In this document: positions 1 through 16,738 of the stretch, in pieces
Layout: the number at the start of each line of letters is the position of its first letter
Position numbering within the stretch: the stretch's first letter is position 1
Source: Stutzerimonas xanthomarina
GTDB lineage: Bacteria; Pseudomonadota; Gammaproteobacteria; Pseudomonadales; Pseudomonadaceae
Direction of reading: 5' to 3'
Assembly: GCF_003935375.1 (NCBI RefSeq)
Contig: NZ_RHQM01000020.1
Span: 37,866 to 101,865 of the forward strand
Length of the DNA stretch: 64,000 nucleotides
Translations under genes and position numbers: made by a program
The notes under the pieces: model-generated
The model's input: only the letters and a program-made list of their open reading frames with translations
Database searches by the model: none
What the model was told of the DNA's origin: nothing

Positions 1-1002
1 CGTTTTCATCAGTTCGGCCCGGCCGACGTGTTGCGCCACGAGGAACGCGCGATGCCGGTTGCCGGCCCAGGCGAGGTGCTGATTGGCGTGCGCGCCATCG
101 GCGTCAGCTGGAATGACGTGCTTTGGCGCCAGGACCTCGCGCCACGACACGCGCGTCTGCCTGCCGGGCTCGGTAGCGAGGTGGCGGGCGAGGTGCTGGC
201 GGTGGGTGAGGGCGTTCAGGGCTTCAGTGTCGGTGATCATGTTGCCGGCTTCCCGGCCCACGATCTCAATCAGTATCCGCTCTACGCCGAGCATGCGCTG
301 TTGCCGCAGCAGGCGCTGGTGCGCTACCCGGACATGCTCAGCGCCAGTGAGGCGGCGATCCACTACACGCCGATGCTGGTCAGCTATTTCGCGCTGGTCG
401 AGCTGGCCCAGCTGGAACCCGGCCAGTACGTGCTGATCAACCAGGCGGCTCATTGCACCGGGCCGGCAGCCGTACAACTGGCCAAGGCGTTGGGCGGCCG
501 GGTGATCGCCACTTGCGACACCAGCGAGGACCGTGACTACCTGCGCGAGCTGGGCGCGGAGACGGTGATCGTCACCGAAGAGGAAGACCTGGTCGGCCGA
601 CTGCAGAAGGTGACCGAAGGGCGCGGCGTCGACGTGGTGCTGGATGCCTGTGGCGGTTCGCAGATGAAACTGCTCGGCGACGTCATGGCGCCGCTGGGCA
701 AGCTGATCCTCTATGGCATGAACGGCGGCAACGAAACGGCCCTGCCGGTGTGTGCGGCCTTCAAGAAGAACTTCAAGTTCTTCCTGCACTGCCTGTGCGA
801 CTTCACCGGGCAGCCGGAGCTGGGCATCGAGCAGAACCGTGAAGCCGTGGAGCGTGCGTTGCAGCATATCAACCAGCTCACCGTGGACCGGCTGATCTGG
901 CCGCAGCTCGACCGCCAGTTCCCGTTCGAGCAGGCAGTCGAAGCCCACCAGTATGTCGAAAGCGGCGTACCCCGCGGCCGCGTCGTGCTGACGCTGAACT
1001 GA
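1..1002 (+). CDS. Zinc-independent MDR alcohol dehydrogenase / quinone oxidoreductase family protein (5' truncated)
   Basis: Medium-chain dehydrogenase/reductase, probably an NADPH-dependent quinone or alcohol oxidoreductase in the cytoplasm. The frame is open to base 1 and reads FHQFGPADVLRHEE, the usual start of this family, so the real start lies before the window; an internal GTG at 28 is not convincing. The GroES-like half (GSEVAGEVLAVGEGV) is followed by a Rossmann half with INQAAHCTGPAAVQLAKALGG and DVVLDACGGSQM. The usual structural-zinc cysteine cluster is not seen. A perfect 22-bp palindrome follows the stop codon. The family is clear; the substrate is unknown. Confidence 0.85.
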   Translation, partial: RFHQFGPADVLRHEERAMPVAGPGEVLIGVRAIGVSWNDVLWRQDLAPRHARLPAGLGSEVAGEVLAVGEGVQGFSVGDHVAGFPAHDLNQYPLYAEHALLPQQALVRYPDMLSASEAAIHYTPMLVSYFALVELAQLEPGQYVLINQAAHCTGPAAVQLAKALGGRVIATCDTSEDRDYLRELGAETVIVTEEEDLVGRLQKVTEGRGVDVVLDACGGSQMKLLGDVMAPLGKLILYGMNGGNETALPVCAAFKKNFKFFLHCLCDFTGQPELGIEQNREAVERALQHINQLTVDRLIWPQLDRQFPFEQAVEAHQYVESGVPRGRVVLTLN

Positions 1003-1008
1003 CCATCC

Positions 1009-1030
1009 GAGGGCCCTGTACAGGGCCCTC
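1009..1030 (+). terminator. Palindromic hairpin after the MDR gene, probable terminator
   Basis: The sequence reads GAGGGCCCTGT followed directly by its perfect reverse complement. It starts 7 bases after the stop codon. No strong T-run follows, so termination efficiency is uncertain. Confidence 0.5.
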
Positions 1031-1108
1031 TCATCGCCCCGTAGAAACTTTTCTTGCGCCGTTCAAGTCCTCCGAAGACAGGCTCATAACCTTGACGGAG
1101 GATTTTCC

Positions 1109-1966
<858 letters not shown>

Positions 1967-2019
1967 CCCATTGCCGGGCCAGCGAATGGCTCGGCCACAT
2001 CAACGCTTGGAGAACGACC

Positions 2020-2970
2020 ATGCCACGCACGATCTGGAAAGGCGCAGTCAGTTTCGGACTGGTACACATCCCGGTGGCGCTGGTGCCGGCCACCACCCGC
2101 CAGGGCATCGACTTCGACTGGCTGGACAAACGCAGCATGGACCGGGTCGGCTACAAGCGCATCAACAAGACCACCGGCGAAGACATCGACAGCGAGAACA
2201 TCGTCAAGGGCGTCGAGTACGACAAGGGTCACTACGTGGTGATCAGCGATGACGAGATCAAAGGCGCGCACCCCAAGGCGACCCAGACCGTGGATATCGT
2301 TGCCTTCGTCGACGCCAAGGACATCTCCTTTCTCTACATCGACACGCCGTACTACCTGACGCCGGACCGCCGCGGCGAAAAGGTCTATGCCTTGCTGCGC
2401 GAGACGCTGATCCAGACCGGCAAGGTCGGCATCGCCAACGTGGTGCTACGCAACAAGCAGCACCTGGCGGTGGTAATGCCGCTGGGCAAGGCGCTGGTGA
2501 TGAACACCCTGCGCTGGGCCGACGAGGTGCGCGGGGTCGAATACCTGGAACTGAAGGACGAAGCGCTCGATCCGGACCTGGCCGAGCGTGAGCTGGACAT
2601 GGCCAAGCGCCTGGTCGAGGACATGACCGAGAAGTGGAAGCCGGAACAGTACAAGGACACCTTCCAGGACCAGATCATGGAGCTGGTGGAGAAGAAGGCC
2701 CGCGAAGGCAAGCTGGAAGCGGTCGGCGGGCCGGAGGAAGCGGTGGATCGTCGTTCGGCGGATGTCATCGATCTTACCGAACTGCTCAAGCGCAGCCTCG
2801 CTGCCAAGCCGGGCAAGGCCAGCAAAGAGAACGACCTCGAGGAGGAGGAAAAGGCGCCGGCCAAGCCCAAGACTGCGAGCAAGGCCAAAACGAGCAAATC
2901 TTCCTCGGCGGCTTCGCGCACGCGCAAGGCGCCAGCGGCGGGCAGCAAATCCAGCAAAAAGGCGAGCTGA
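2020..2970 (+). CDS. ku: Non-homologous end joining protein Ku
   Basis: Bacterial Ku, the homodimeric ring that binds double-strand break ends and recruits LigD. The N-terminus PRTIWKGAVSFGLVHIPV is the family signature, and the beta-barrel core ends near residue 250 (KWKPEQYKDTFQDQ, then a segment ending in DLTELLKRSL). The C-terminal tail from about residue 265 is low-complexity and Lys/Ala/Ser-rich, as in long-tailed Ku proteins where it contacts DNA. Thirteen bases separate it from a LigD-type polymerase gene, and the complete ligase is 32 kb away in the same window. Confidence 0.95.
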   Translation: MPRTIWKGAVSFGLVHIPVALVPATTRQGIDFDWLDKRSMDRVGYKRINKTTGEDIDSENIVKGVEYDKGHYVVISDDEIKGAHPKATQTVDIVAFVDAKDISFLYIDTPYYLTPDRRGEKVYALLRETLIQTGKVGIANVVLRNKQHLAVVMPLGKALVMNTLRWADEVRGVEYLELKDEALDPDLAERELDMAKRLVEDMTEKWKPEQYKDTFQDQIMELVEKKAREGKLEAVGGPEEAVDRRSADVIDLTELLKRSLAAKPGKASKENDLEEEEKAPAKPKTASKAKTSKSSSAASRTRKAPAAGSKSSKKAS

Positions 2971-2982
2971 TCGGGGTAGCCC

Positions 2983-3903
2983 ATGCCAGAGCAGCGCATG
3001 AGCGCCGGCCGCCCGCTGGTGGGTGGCGTCGGCATTAGTAATCCACAGCGAGTGATCGACAAGGTCAGCGGCGCGACCAAGCTTGCGCTGGCCGAGTACT
3101 ACCAGGCGGTCGCCGACCGATTGGTGCCGCAACTGGCTGGCAGGCCACTGTCCATCGTTCGTGCACCTGAAGGCCTCGACGGCGAAAGCTTTTTTCAACG
3201 TCATTGCGGTCGGCTGAAGATGCCGCACATGCGCGCACTGCCGAAAAACCTCGATCCCGAGCATGCGCGGCTGATCCAGGCGGACAACATCACCGCGGTC
3301 ATCGAGGCCGTGCAGATGGGTACCGTCGAGTTCCACACCTGGAACGCGCGCAGTGATCGCGTCGAGCGGCCCGATCGAGTCATTTTCGATCTCGACCCCG
3401 ATCCCGCGTTGCCCTGGTCGAGCATGGTGGAGGCGACCGAGCTGACGCTGCGGCTGCTGGACGACCTGGGATTGCAGGCCTTCCTCAAGACCAGCGGAGG
3501 CCGCGGCATGCATGTCGTGATGCCGCTCGATCGTCGGCACGACTGGGACCTGGCCCGGCAGTTCGCTCGCTCGGTCACCGAGCGGCTGGCGCGCGAGGCG
3601 CCGGAGCTGATCGTCGACAAGATGGGCCCGCAGAATCGGGTCGGGCGAATTTTCGTGGACTACCTGCGCAACCAGCGCGGGGCGAGCACCGTTGCCGCCT
3701 ATTCGGTCAGGGCGCGTCCGGGGCTGGCGGTATCCGTGCCTGTCGAGCGTGAGGAGCTGGCGCAGCTGGAGAGAGCCGATCGCTGGAACATCGGCAACCT
3801 GGATGAGCGTTTGCGGGCATTACGCAGCGACCCGTGGGCCCGCTACGGCGCCGTTCGACAGGGGCTGACGCAGGCACTGCTCAAGCGCCTGGAGAAAGGT
3901 TGA
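2983..3903 (+). CDS. Stand-alone LigD-type polymerase/primase domain protein
   Basis: 306-residue protein of the archaeo-eukaryotic primase fold found as the POL domain of LigD; it fills in or adds ribonucleotides at break ends during end joining. Visible motifs are VRAPEGLDGESFFQRH, the metal site in FDLDPDPALPW (D136, D138), LKTSGGRGMHVVMPL and RVGRIFVDYLRNQRGAST. There is no ligase or phosphoesterase domain, so this is the polymerase module alone. It is co-directional with ku at 13 bases. A separate full-length LigD at 35.5 kb carries its own POL domain, so the strain has two. ATG 2983 follows a GGGG stretch. Confidence 0.9.
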   Translation: MPEQRMSAGRPLVGGVGISNPQRVIDKVSGATKLALAEYYQAVADRLVPQLAGRPLSIVRAPEGLDGESFFQRHCGRLKMPHMRALPKNLDPEHARLIQADNITAVIEAVQMGTVEFHTWNARSDRVERPDRVIFDLDPDPALPWSSMVEATELTLRLLDDLGLQAFLKTSGGRGMHVVMPLDRRHDWDLARQFARSVTERLAREAPELIVDKMGPQNRVGRIFVDYLRNQRGASTVAAYSVRARPGLAVSVPVEREELAQLERADRWNIGNLDERLRALRSDPWARYGAVRQGLTQALLKRLEKG

Positions 3904-3926
3904 GACATCAGTGTGGCGGCGAGCGA

Positions 3927-4091
3927 TCAGGTCGTCTGGGGATCGTCGGTATCCGCCACGGTCTGGTTTCCATATGGCGCGCCGGGCTTGTGTTCGTCCA
4001 GCTCCTCGGCACAAGGCACCTGCGGCACATCGCCCGGCTTGTCATGCACGATCGGGTCGGGTTGCGGCACATCGGGTCGCACGTGAGTCAT
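3927..4091 (-). CDS. 54-residue Pro/Asp-rich hypothetical protein
   Basis: Short reading frame beginning MTHVRPDVPQPD on the opposite strand to ku. An AGGAGA ribosome site lies 6-7 bases before its ATG at 4091, which favours this start over a longer in-frame one. The product is hydrophilic and acidic, rich in P, D and V, with no signal peptide or membrane segment, and probably disordered. No function is recognised. It converges on the polymerase-domain gene, with 23 bases between the two stops. Confidence 0.5.
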   Translation of the reverse strand: MTHVRPDVPQPDPIVHDKPGDVPQVPCAEELDEHKPGAPYGNQTVADTDDPQTT

Positions 4092-4449
4092 CGTCGTTCT
4101 CCTGGTGTTCGCCAGCTCAGCCTTGGCGGCCGTTCTGCATTGATCGGCCGACGTAGGCGAGGTTCCTGCCAATCGTCGCTGCTCGCGGCGCTGGCGACCG
4201 TCGGCGTGGTCGGGTTCGGCACCCACTCACGGGGGACTTGAAACCGGCAACTGCCGTATTGCGCTCCACCAGGCTCGACCGGTCGCCGGACGGGCTGGCT
4301 AACGGCCGCCCGGGGCTGAACTTTCCAGGGTCCCTTGGCTCGGAAGAAAGAGCCGACGAAAACCGTACCGGTCGCCTCCCGAACCGCACGATGACGCGTC
4401 CAGAGGCGGCTCGGGCAACCCGAACCCATGCGCCCCAGGAGCCCGTTCG
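4092..4449. other. Intergenic region before glgE
   Basis: About 358 bases between the divergent 54-residue gene and glgE. It must hold the promoter of the glgE operon and the promoter of the small gene. I see no clear -35/-10 pair, no RNA gene that folds properly and no repeat. An AGGAG ribosome site at 4437-4441 lies 8 bases before the glgE ATG. Confidence 0.5.
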
Positions 4450-6462
<2,013 letters not shown>

Positions 6463-6598
6463 ATTCTCGGGCGCAGCTGGTAATTCATTAAAATCATACG
6501 TTTATGACGCTTTGTTGATGTGAATTCAGCTGCTGCTCTGCCGTTGCCTAATGCGCCGATCTGGCCTGGGCCTTCACACCGCGACAGGAATGAAGAAC

Positions 6599-9917
<3,319 letters not shown>

Positions 9918-9925
<8 letters not shown>

Positions 9926-12131
9926 TCGTCCGGTTCTGACCATGCCAGGGGAAACCCTGATGCCCAGCGACGCCGATGTAGACGCCCTGGTGCGAGCCGA
10001 GCATGGCAACCCGTTTTCCATTCTCGGGCCGCATCCTGACGGCGAGGGAATCGTGATTCGCGCCTACCTGCCCAATGCCCTGAGTGCCGAAGTGCTTGAT
10101 CGCGATGAGCAACTGCTTGCCGTGATGGAGCAGGGGCAGGTGCCCGGATTCTTCTTTATCCGCCTGCCACATCAGCAACCCTACCTGCTGAAGATTCGCT
10201 GGGCCGGCGGCGAGCAGATCACCGAAGACCCCTACAGCTTCGGTCCGCAACTGGGCGAGCTGGACATGCACCTGTTTTCCGAAGGCAATCACCGGCAGAT
10301 CGGCCGGGTATTCGGCTCGCAGGTGCTGGAAGTGGACGGTGTGCAGGGCGTGCGCTTCGCCGTGTGGGCGCCCAACGCGCGCCGAGTGTCGATAGTCGGC
10401 AGCTTCAATGGCTGGGACGGTCGCCGTCATCCGATGCGGCTGCGCTTTCCGTCCGGCGTGTGGGAGTTGTTCATCCCGCGCCTGCAGCCGGGCGATACCT
10501 ACAAGTACGAGATTCTCGGACCGAACGGCATCCTGCCGCTCAAGGCCGACCCGATCGCCCTAGCAACCGAGCACCCGCCGGGCACCGCTTCGGTCATCGC
10601 CCGGCCGCTGGACTACCAGTGGAAGGACCATGGCTGGTTGCAGCAGCGCGCCGCGCGCCAGTCGGTCAAGGCGCCGATGAGTATTTACGAGCTGCATGCG
10701 GGCTCCTGGCGACGTGACGGTGGTGACGATGGCCGCCTGTACGACTGGCACGAACTGGCCGAGCGGCTGATTCCCTACGTGGTGGACATGGGCTTCACCC
10801 ACATCGAGCTGATGCCGATCATGGAGCATCCCTTCGGCGGCTCCTGGGGTTACCAGCTGCTCTCGCAGTTCGCGCCAAGTGCGCGCTACGGCAACGCCCA
10901 TGATTTCGCCGAGTTCGTCGACGCCTGCCATAACGCCGGCATCGGTGTGATCCTCGACTGGGTGCCGGCGCACTTTCCCACCGACGCCCATGGCCTGGGC
11001 GAATTCGACGGCACCGCGCTGTACGAATACGCGCACCCGTTCGAGGGCTTCCATCAGGACTGGGATACCTACATCTACAACCTCGGCCGCACCGAGGTGC
11101 ACGGCTTCATGCTCGCGTCGGCGCTGCACTGGCTACGCGAATTCCACGTCGATGCCCTGCGTGTCGATGCGGTGGCTTCGATGCTCTATCGCGACTATTC
11201 GCGCAAGGACGGCGAGTGGATTCCCAACCGCCATGGCGGGCGCGAGAACCTCGAGGCGATCGACTTCCTGCGCCATCTGAACGACGTGGTGGCCACGGAA
11301 ACCCCTGGCGCGCTGGTGATCGCCGAGGAATCGACAGCCTTTCCGGGCGTCAGCAAGCCTACCAGCGAAGGTGGCCTCGGCTTCTCCTACAAGTGGAACA
11401 TGGGCTGGATGCACGACTCGCTGACGTACATCCAGGAAGACCCGATCAATCGGCAGTACCACCACGACAAGATGACCTTCAGCATGGTCTACGCCTATTC
11501 CGAGCACTTCGTCCTGCCGATTTCCCACGACGAAGTGGTCCACGGCAAAGGCTCGCTGGTCGACAAGATGCCCGGGGATCGCTGGCAGAAGTTCGCCAAC
11601 CTGCGCGCCTACTTGTCGTTCATGTGGACGCACCCGGGCAAGAAGCTGCTGTTCATGGGCAGCGAGTTCGGCCAGTGGCGCGAGTGGAACCATGACCGCG
11701 AGCTGGACTGGCATCTGCTCGAAGAGGCCGATCACCGTGGCGTGCAGAACCTGGTGCGTGATCTGAACCGACTGTACAGCCAGGAGCCGGCGTTGCACGA
11801 ACTGGACAGCGACCCGCAGGGTTTCCAGTGGCTGATCGGCGATGACCGCGCCAACAGCGTGTTCGCCTGGCTGCGCAAGAGTTCGACCGGGCACCCGCTG
11901 CTGGTGGTCGCCAACTTCACGCCGGTGGTACGTGAGGCGTACCGCATCGGCGTTCCGGTGGAGGCCAAGTGGCTGGAGGTCTTCAACAGCGACGCGGCCT
12001 GCTACGGCGGCTCTAACACCGGCAACGGCGGCGGCATGCTCGCCGAGCCGATCGAGAACCACGGTGAGAAGGTCTCGCTGTCACTGACCCTGCCGCCGCT
12101 CGGCGTACTGGTACTGCGGCCGCAGGTGTAA
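9918..12131 (+). CDS. glgB: 1,4-alpha-glucan branching enzyme
   Basis: Adds alpha-1,6 branches to glycogen-type glucan. About 737 residues, normal for proteobacterial GlgB. It has an N-terminal extension, a CBM48 module (about 125-215, [20 protein letters not shown]) and a GH13 barrel with nucleophile D417 in [16 protein letters not shown] and acid/base E470 in [24 protein letters not shown] and [14 protein letters not shown] are branching-enzyme signatures. ATG 9918 has GGAGG at 9908-9912 and overlaps the treS stop by 8 bases, implying coupled translation. A longer in-frame extension to 9627 lies inside treS and is rejected. It ends the glgE-treS-glgB operon. Confidence 0.95.
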
Positions 12132-12149
12132 GGCTGCCGCACTGAAGAG

Positions 12150-12183
12150 CGCCGCTCGGGGCAACCTGAGCGGCGTTTTTTTT
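12150..12183 (+). terminator. Rho-independent terminator of the glgE-treS-glgB operon
   Basis: An 11-bp stem, CGCCGCTCGGG paired with CCTGAGCGGCG through one G-U, has a GCAA tetraloop and is followed by eight T residues. It starts 19 bases after the glgB stop. Confidence 0.92.
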
Positions 12184-12508
12184 GCGGGTAGGACAATCTG
12201 CTTTATCGCGGCTTGTGCGCTCTAAGGCACTTGCAGAGCGATGCGGCTAGGCTGCACCGCGATGGTCACGGTCTAGCACTCATTGAGTGTGCGGCCTTGG
12301 AGGACGCGTTGCGGATTCCAACTAGCGGTCAAGCCCACTGCCACGGACGCTGCGGTCGAGCCTGTCGTGGATAGAGCTGCTGACAGAACCGACCGGTGAG
12401 GCTGTTCCCCTTGGCTCCGTTCAGGTATCCGCATTTATGGCTGCGACCCTGGCCGCGAACGGAGCACATCTCGAATCGCGGTCTTTCGGAGATCGCTCTC
12501 GCTGACCT
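12184..12508. other. Intergenic region between two convergent operons
   Basis: About 325 bases between the glgB terminator and the end of the minus-strand YbhN-like gene. I see no open frame with a ribosome site, no RNA gene and no clear repeat. Confidence 0.5.
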
Positions 12509-13516
12509 TCAGCTCGTTTCCTGAGAGACAGTCTGCTGGTCGCCGGCCTGGTTGCTGCTGCGCAGCTTCTTCGCCCGGGCTTCGAGCACCACATAGACGA
12601 GGGTGGCGAACAGCAGGGGGATCAGGAAGTAGATGACCCGGTAGCCGATCAGACCGCCGACGATGGCGCCTTTGCTCATCTCGTCGGCGAGCATTGCCAC
12701 GAATACCGCCTCGATGACGCCGAGCCCGGCCGGGATGTGGGTGACCACGCCGGCGATGCTGCTGATCATCAGGATACCCAGCACTTCGGGATAGGCGGCC
12801 TTCTGGGAAAGCATGAAGTACACCACCAGCGCCATCAGCGACCAGTTCGCGGCGCCCAGCACCAGCTGGATCAGCGCCAGGCGCAGCGAAGGCAGTTGAA
12901 TCTCGTGGCCGCGAATGGTCCACGAGCGACGCTTGGAGAAGCCGCACAGCCACAGATACACCACACACGCCACCAGCAGGCCGGCGCCAAGCACCCGCAG
13001 GGCGGTGAAGCCGATTTCCCAGCTGGCCGGCGGCTGAATCCAGCCCATGGCGAAGATCATTCCGGCCAGCCACATGTAGCCCAGCCAGTTGGTGAGGATG
13101 CTCATGGTGAACACCCGGGTGATCTGCGAGGGTTTCAGCCCCAGCCGCGAGTACAGACGGAAACGCAGGGCGATGCCGCCGACCCAGGCGCTCAGGTTGA
13201 GGTTGAAGGCGTAGCAGACGAAGGTCACCGGCAGGATCTGTCGGATCGGCAGGTCATGCCGTGCGTAGCCTTTGCCCAGCACATCGAAGAAGCAGTACAC
13301 GAGGTAGCTGCCAAAAGCGGCAGCGCCAGCCATCCACAGCGTCTGTGCCTGGTAGTTGCGCAGGGTCTTGTAGACCTCACCCCAATCGAGGTTGCGCGCT
13401 AGACCGACTAGCAGGCCGACGACAAGTGCGAAGAACACATAGGTGAGGATCTTCTTGATCAGGGGCCAGCGTCGGCGCCAGCCGCTCTTTGCCTCGGCCT
13501 GGTTGGTCTGGCTCAT
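12509..13516 (-). CDS. YbhN/LPG-synthase-transmembrane family inner membrane protein
   Basis: About 335 residues with some eight hydrophobic segments, matching the family of the E. coli YbhN protein and the flippase-like membrane part of lysylphosphatidylglycerol synthase. Recognisable pieces are NLNLSAWVGGIALRFRLYSRLGL and GVVTHIPAGLGVIEAVFVAML. ATG 13516 overlaps the upstream cls stop as ATGA; a longer frame to 13675 lies within cls and is rejected. E. coli keeps the same order ybhP-ybhO-ybhN, which supports a role in envelope phospholipid metabolism. The exact activity is unknown. Confidence 0.85.
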   Translation of the reverse strand: MSQTNQAEAKSGWRRRWPLIKKILTYVFFALVVGLLVGLARNLDWGEVYKTLRNYQAQTLWMAGAAAFGSYLVYCFFDVLGKGYARHDLPIRQILPVTFVCYAFNLNLSAWVGGIALRFRLYSRLGLKPSQITRVFTMSILTNWLGYMWLAGMIFAMGWIQPPASWEIGFTALRVLGAGLLVACVVYLWLCGFSKRRSWTIRGHEIQLPSLRLALIQLVLGAANWSLMALVVYFMLSQKAAYPEVLGILMISSIAGVVTHIPAGLGVIEAVFVAMLADEMSKGAIVGGLIGYRVIYFLIPLLFATLVYVVLEARAKKLRSSNQAGDQQTVSQETS

Positions 13517-14757
13517 TGGTGGTCTCGCTGCAGGGGAGAAGGCACGGGATCGAGTGGGCGGGTGGTGTCCGGATCGATCAGCTCCAGGCGTGGCTTGTGC
13601 TCGGGGAACAGGCTGACCAGTCCCGGGAAGTGCCGCAGGAAGTGGAAGATCAGGAAGGCCAGCGGCGCACGCCACCAGAATCCGCGGACGATCCGCTCCA
13701 GCGGAATACGCCGGCAGTCGGTCTGCAGCAGGTGATCGAGGCGCTCGTGCAGGTGGCGGTTGAACACATGATCACGAATGATCAGGTTGGCCTCCAGATT
13801 GAGCGACAGGCTCAGCGGATCGAGGTTGCTCGAGCCGACAGTGGACCACTCGTAGTCGGCCAGCGCGACCTTGCCATGCAGCGGGCGGCGGCAGTACTCG
13901 TGGATCTCCACGCCGTCGCGCATCAGGTAGTTGTAGAGCATGCGCGCGCCGAACTTGGCGATGGGCATGTCCGGCTCGCCTTGGAGGATCAGCCGCACCC
14001 GCACTCCGCGCCGCGCGGCGTTGCGGATTTCCCGCAATACACGATAACCGGGGAAGAAATAGGCGTTTGCAATCAACAACCTGGAGCGAGCATCTCGAAT
14101 CGCTTGCAGGTAGTGCTGCTCGATGTCGTTGCGGTGCTGGTCGTTGTCGCGGATGACGAACAACGCCCGCGCCTCGCCACGGCTGACGCCACCGTAACCC
14201 GGCGTCTGATGACGCATGCGCCGCCGCCACCAGCGGTGGGTCGGCTTGTCCGGTGCGATCTGCGCCAGTGCGAAGTGGTGGATATCACGCACCACGGGAC
14301 CTTCCACCTGCAGGGCATAGTCCTGCTTGGCGGCCGGGCCGAAGTCACCCAGGTGATCGGCGGAGAAATTGATGCCGCCGATAAAGGCGACCTCGCCATC
14401 GACCACGACGATCTTGCGATGCATGCGCCGGAACACGTTGAGCCGGCGGCCGAGTAGGCGCTTGCCGGGATCGAACATGTGAATACGCACGCCGACCCGG
14501 GTCATGGCGGTGACGAAATCACCGCACAGGTCCGCCGAGCCGTAGCCGTCCACAGTCACATCGACGCTGGCGCCGTTTTCCGCGGCGGCGATCAGCGCTT
14601 TCTGCAGCTCCGCGCCTACCTTGTCCTGGAACAGGATGAAGGTTTCCAGCAGCACTTCTTTCTTGGCCTGGGCGATGACCTCGAACACTCGAGGAAAGAA
14701 CTCTTCGCCGTTTTCCAGTAACTGAAGGCGATTCCCGTCTCTCCAGTGGTAACTCAT
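13513..14757 (-). CDS. clsB: Cardiolipin synthase ClsB (YbhO-like)
   Basis: Phospholipase-D-superfamily enzyme that forms cardiolipin at the inner membrane. 414 residues with two complete HKD motifs, H113-K115-D120 in [19 protein letters not shown] and H294-K296-D301 in [21 protein letters not shown]. It lacks the two N-terminal membrane helices of ClsA, and a weakly hydrophobic, basic stretch lies near the C-terminus, so it resembles ClsB. It overlaps the upstream phosphatase-family gene and the downstream YbhN-like gene by 4 bases each. Confidence 0.9.
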   Translation of the reverse strand: MSYHWRDGNRLQLLENGEEFFPRVFEVIAQAKKEVLLETFILFQDKVGAELQKALIAAAENGASVDVTVDGYGSADLCGDFVTAMTRVGVRIHMFDPGKRLLGRRLNVFRRMHRKIVVVDGEVAFIGGINFSADHLGDFGPAAKQDYALQVEGPVVRDIHHFALAQIAPDKPTHRWWRRRMRHQTPGYGGVSRGEARALFVIRDNDQHRNDIEQHYLQAIRDARSRLLIANAYFFPGYRVLREIRNAARRGVRVRLILQGEPDMPIAKFGARMLYNYLMRDGVEIHEYCRRPLHGKVALADYEWSTVGSSNLDPLSLSLNLEANLIIRDHVFNRHLHERLDHLLQTDCRRIPLERIVRGFWWRAPLAFLIFHFLRHFPGLVSLFPEHKPRLELIDPDTTRPLDPVPSPLQRDHQ

Positions 14758-15557
14758 AGATGTATCTCCACCGCTAGGGGCAGATGATCGGACAAGTGCG
14801 TCCAGGGTTTGTTACCGAGGATTCGCGCATCGTGGCTGCTGGCATTGCGCACATAGATGCGGTCCAGGCGCAGCATCGGCCAGCGTGCCGGGAAGGTTTT
14901 CGCCACCTGACCCTGGGAAACGGCGAAGACCTCATGCAGGCCAGCACAGCGGTCCAGGGTCCTGGTGGCCTTGAGTCGCCAGTCGTTGAAGTCTCCCGCG
15001 ACCACCACCGGCGCACCTTCGGGCAGCGAGTCGAGCAGGTTGCAGAGCAGTTCCAGCTGCTGCTGACGGTGCGACTCGCGCAGCCCAAGGTGTACGCAGA
15101 TCGCGTGAAACTCGTCGTGCCCCGGCACCTGCAGCACGCTATGCAGCAGCCCGCGGCATTCCGGGCCGGCGATGGATATGTCGAGATTTTCGTAGCGGGT
15201 TATCGGAAACTTCGACAGCACGGCGTTGCCATGGTCGCCGTCCGGGTAGACCGCGTTGCGGCCGTAGGCGAAATCGCTCCAGATGCTGTCGGCCAGAAAC
15301 TCGTACTGTGGCGTGGACGGCCAGTTGTGAAAGCGCAACGCGTGCTTGTCGTGCGTGCCGAGAACTTCCTGCAGGAACACCACATCCGCCGAGACGCTGC
15401 GCACCGCTTCACGCAGCTCGGGGAGGATGAAGCGACGGTTGAGTGCAGTGAAGCCCTTGTGCGTATTGACCGTGAGAATGCGGATCGAATTGACTGCTGT
15501 CGCCATGTGGGCATCGAGGTCGGCGCTTTCGATCGGGTGATTTTTGTCCAGAGTCAA
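14754..15557 (-). CDS. Endonuclease/exonuclease/phosphatase family protein (YbhP-like)
   Basis: 267-residue EEP-fold hydrolase. Visible active-site pieces are TVNTHKG near residue 34, a Glu in [33 protein letters not shown] and the C-terminal [10 protein letters not shown]. There is no clear signal peptide. In E. coli the homologous ybhP sits in front of clsB, so a phospholipid-related phosphodiesterase role is plausible but inferred. The frame overlaps the upstream DUF72 gene and the downstream clsB by 4 bases each. Confidence 0.85.
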   Translation of the reverse strand: MTLDKNHPIESADLDAHMATAVNSIRILTVNTHKGFTALNRRFILPELREAVRSVSADVVFLQEVLGTHDKHALRFHNWPSTPQYEFLADSIWSDFAYGRNAVYPDGDHGNAVLSKFPITRYENLDISIAGPECRGLLHSVLQVPGHDEFHAICVHLGLRESHRQQQLELLCNLLDSLPEGAPVVVAGDFNDWRLKATRTLDRCAGLHEVFAVSQGQVAKTFPARWPMLRLDRIYVRNASSHDARILGNKPWTHLSDHLPLAVEIHL

Positions 15558-16471
15558 ACCATTGCTCCTTCCAGTTGGCCAGGCGTGGCCTGCAGGTGTT
15601 CATCCAGGCCGAGCCGGCGCAGCAGTTGCCGCGCGTCATAGGGCGCGCGAACCTTCACGTCGTTGTCGAAATAGCAGTACACCGCGCGGGATTTGCGCGG
15701 CCGCGGCTTGCGCGGGCTGGTCAGTCGCGCGTCATCGGGCTGGTCGCCGTCGCTCCAGCGCTGGATGCGTTGACACCAGTGGTCCAGCGCGGCATCGGTG
15801 TAACCGCTGGTATAGAGCTCTTCCGCGCCATGCAGGCGGATGTAGACGAAGTCGCTGGTGAGGTCTTCTAGGTGCGGCCACTTGCCGGCGGTGTCTGCCA
15901 CTACCAGCGCGACGCGGTACTTGCGCAGCAGATCGATGAATTCGGGCTCGGCGAAACTGGCGTTGCGGATTTCCACCGCGTGCCGCATCGGCCGCTTGCG
16001 GTCGATGGACAGGCAGCTGCGCCCCTCCATGCGGGGCTCGCATCCTTTGGCGATGGCCAGCGCGGCTTCGGTGTCGTGGGGCAGCTGGCGAAGGAAAGTC
16101 TCGAACAGTTCCGCATCGAATTTGAACGAAGGCGGAAACTGCCAGAGGATCGGCCCGAGTTTTTCCTTGAGCTGGAAGATTCCCGAAGCGAAGAAGTTGG
16201 CGATCGGTTTCTCCACGTCGTTAAGACGGCGTACGTGGGTGATGTAGCGCGGCCCCTTGATGCTGAAAACGAAGCCCTTTGGCGTATCGGCGTACCAGTC
16301 GGTATAGCGCTCCGGGGTCTGCAGCGAATAGAACGAGCCATTGATCTCGATGCTGCTCAACGCGCGCGAGGCGAACTGCAGTTCCTTCTTCTGCGTCAGG
16401 CCCTTGGGGTAGAAATCGCCGCGCCAGGGTGCATAACGCCAGCCGGATATGCCGATATGAATGTTCGCCAT
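15554..16471 (-). CDS. DUF72 domain protein (YecE-like)
   Basis: 305-residue TIM-barrel-like DUF72 protein. Typical pieces are [21 protein letters not shown] at the N-terminus, [53 protein letters not shown] and [11 protein letters not shown], with [17 protein letters not shown] near the end. The family has no settled biochemical role. It is the first gene of the four-gene unit running into the cardiolipin synthase region, joined by a 4-base overlap. ATG 16471 has no strong ribosome site. Confidence 0.85.
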   Translation of the reverse strand: MANIHIGISGWRYAPWRGDFYPKGLTQKKELQFASRALSSIEINGSFYSLQTPERYTDWYADTPKGFVFSIKGPRYITHVRRLNDVEKPIANFFASGIFQLKEKLGPILWQFPPSFKFDAELFETFLRQLPHDTEAALAIAKGCEPRMEGRSCLSIDRKRPMRHAVEIRNASFAEPEFIDLLRKYRVALVVADTAGKWPHLEDLTSDFVYIRLHGAEELYTSGYTDAALDHWCQRIQRWSDGDQPDDARLTSPRKPRPRKSRAVYCYFDNDVKVRAPYDARQLLRRLGLDEHLQATPGQLEGAMV

Positions 16472-16738
16472 GGGCCGGCCCTACCGTGCAATCAGGACAG
16501 ACGAGGCGCTTGCCGGATTACTGGCGGCGGTAGCTGCTACGCAGGGCGTTTCACCGGTGACGGGGTTGACCGCTTTCATAACCACTCCAATTCGCCCAGA
16601 TAGGTGCGCAATCGCCGATGCGCACATCTGTTCCGACTTTTGCGCGCAGTAGCGGTTCACCTTTTCTATCGTGGTGATGGCAGTTTTAGCGTGCGAGTTG
16701 CGCTCTGGACCGCGGTCTTGCGGCTGAAGTGAGCGGAT

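Noticed and set aside
4201..4290. tRNA-like text on the minus strand (GGTGGAGCGC and GGTTTCAAGTCCC)
   Set aside because: It resembles D-arm and T-arm consensus pieces, but I could not build acceptor, anticodon or T stems. A covariance search would settle it.
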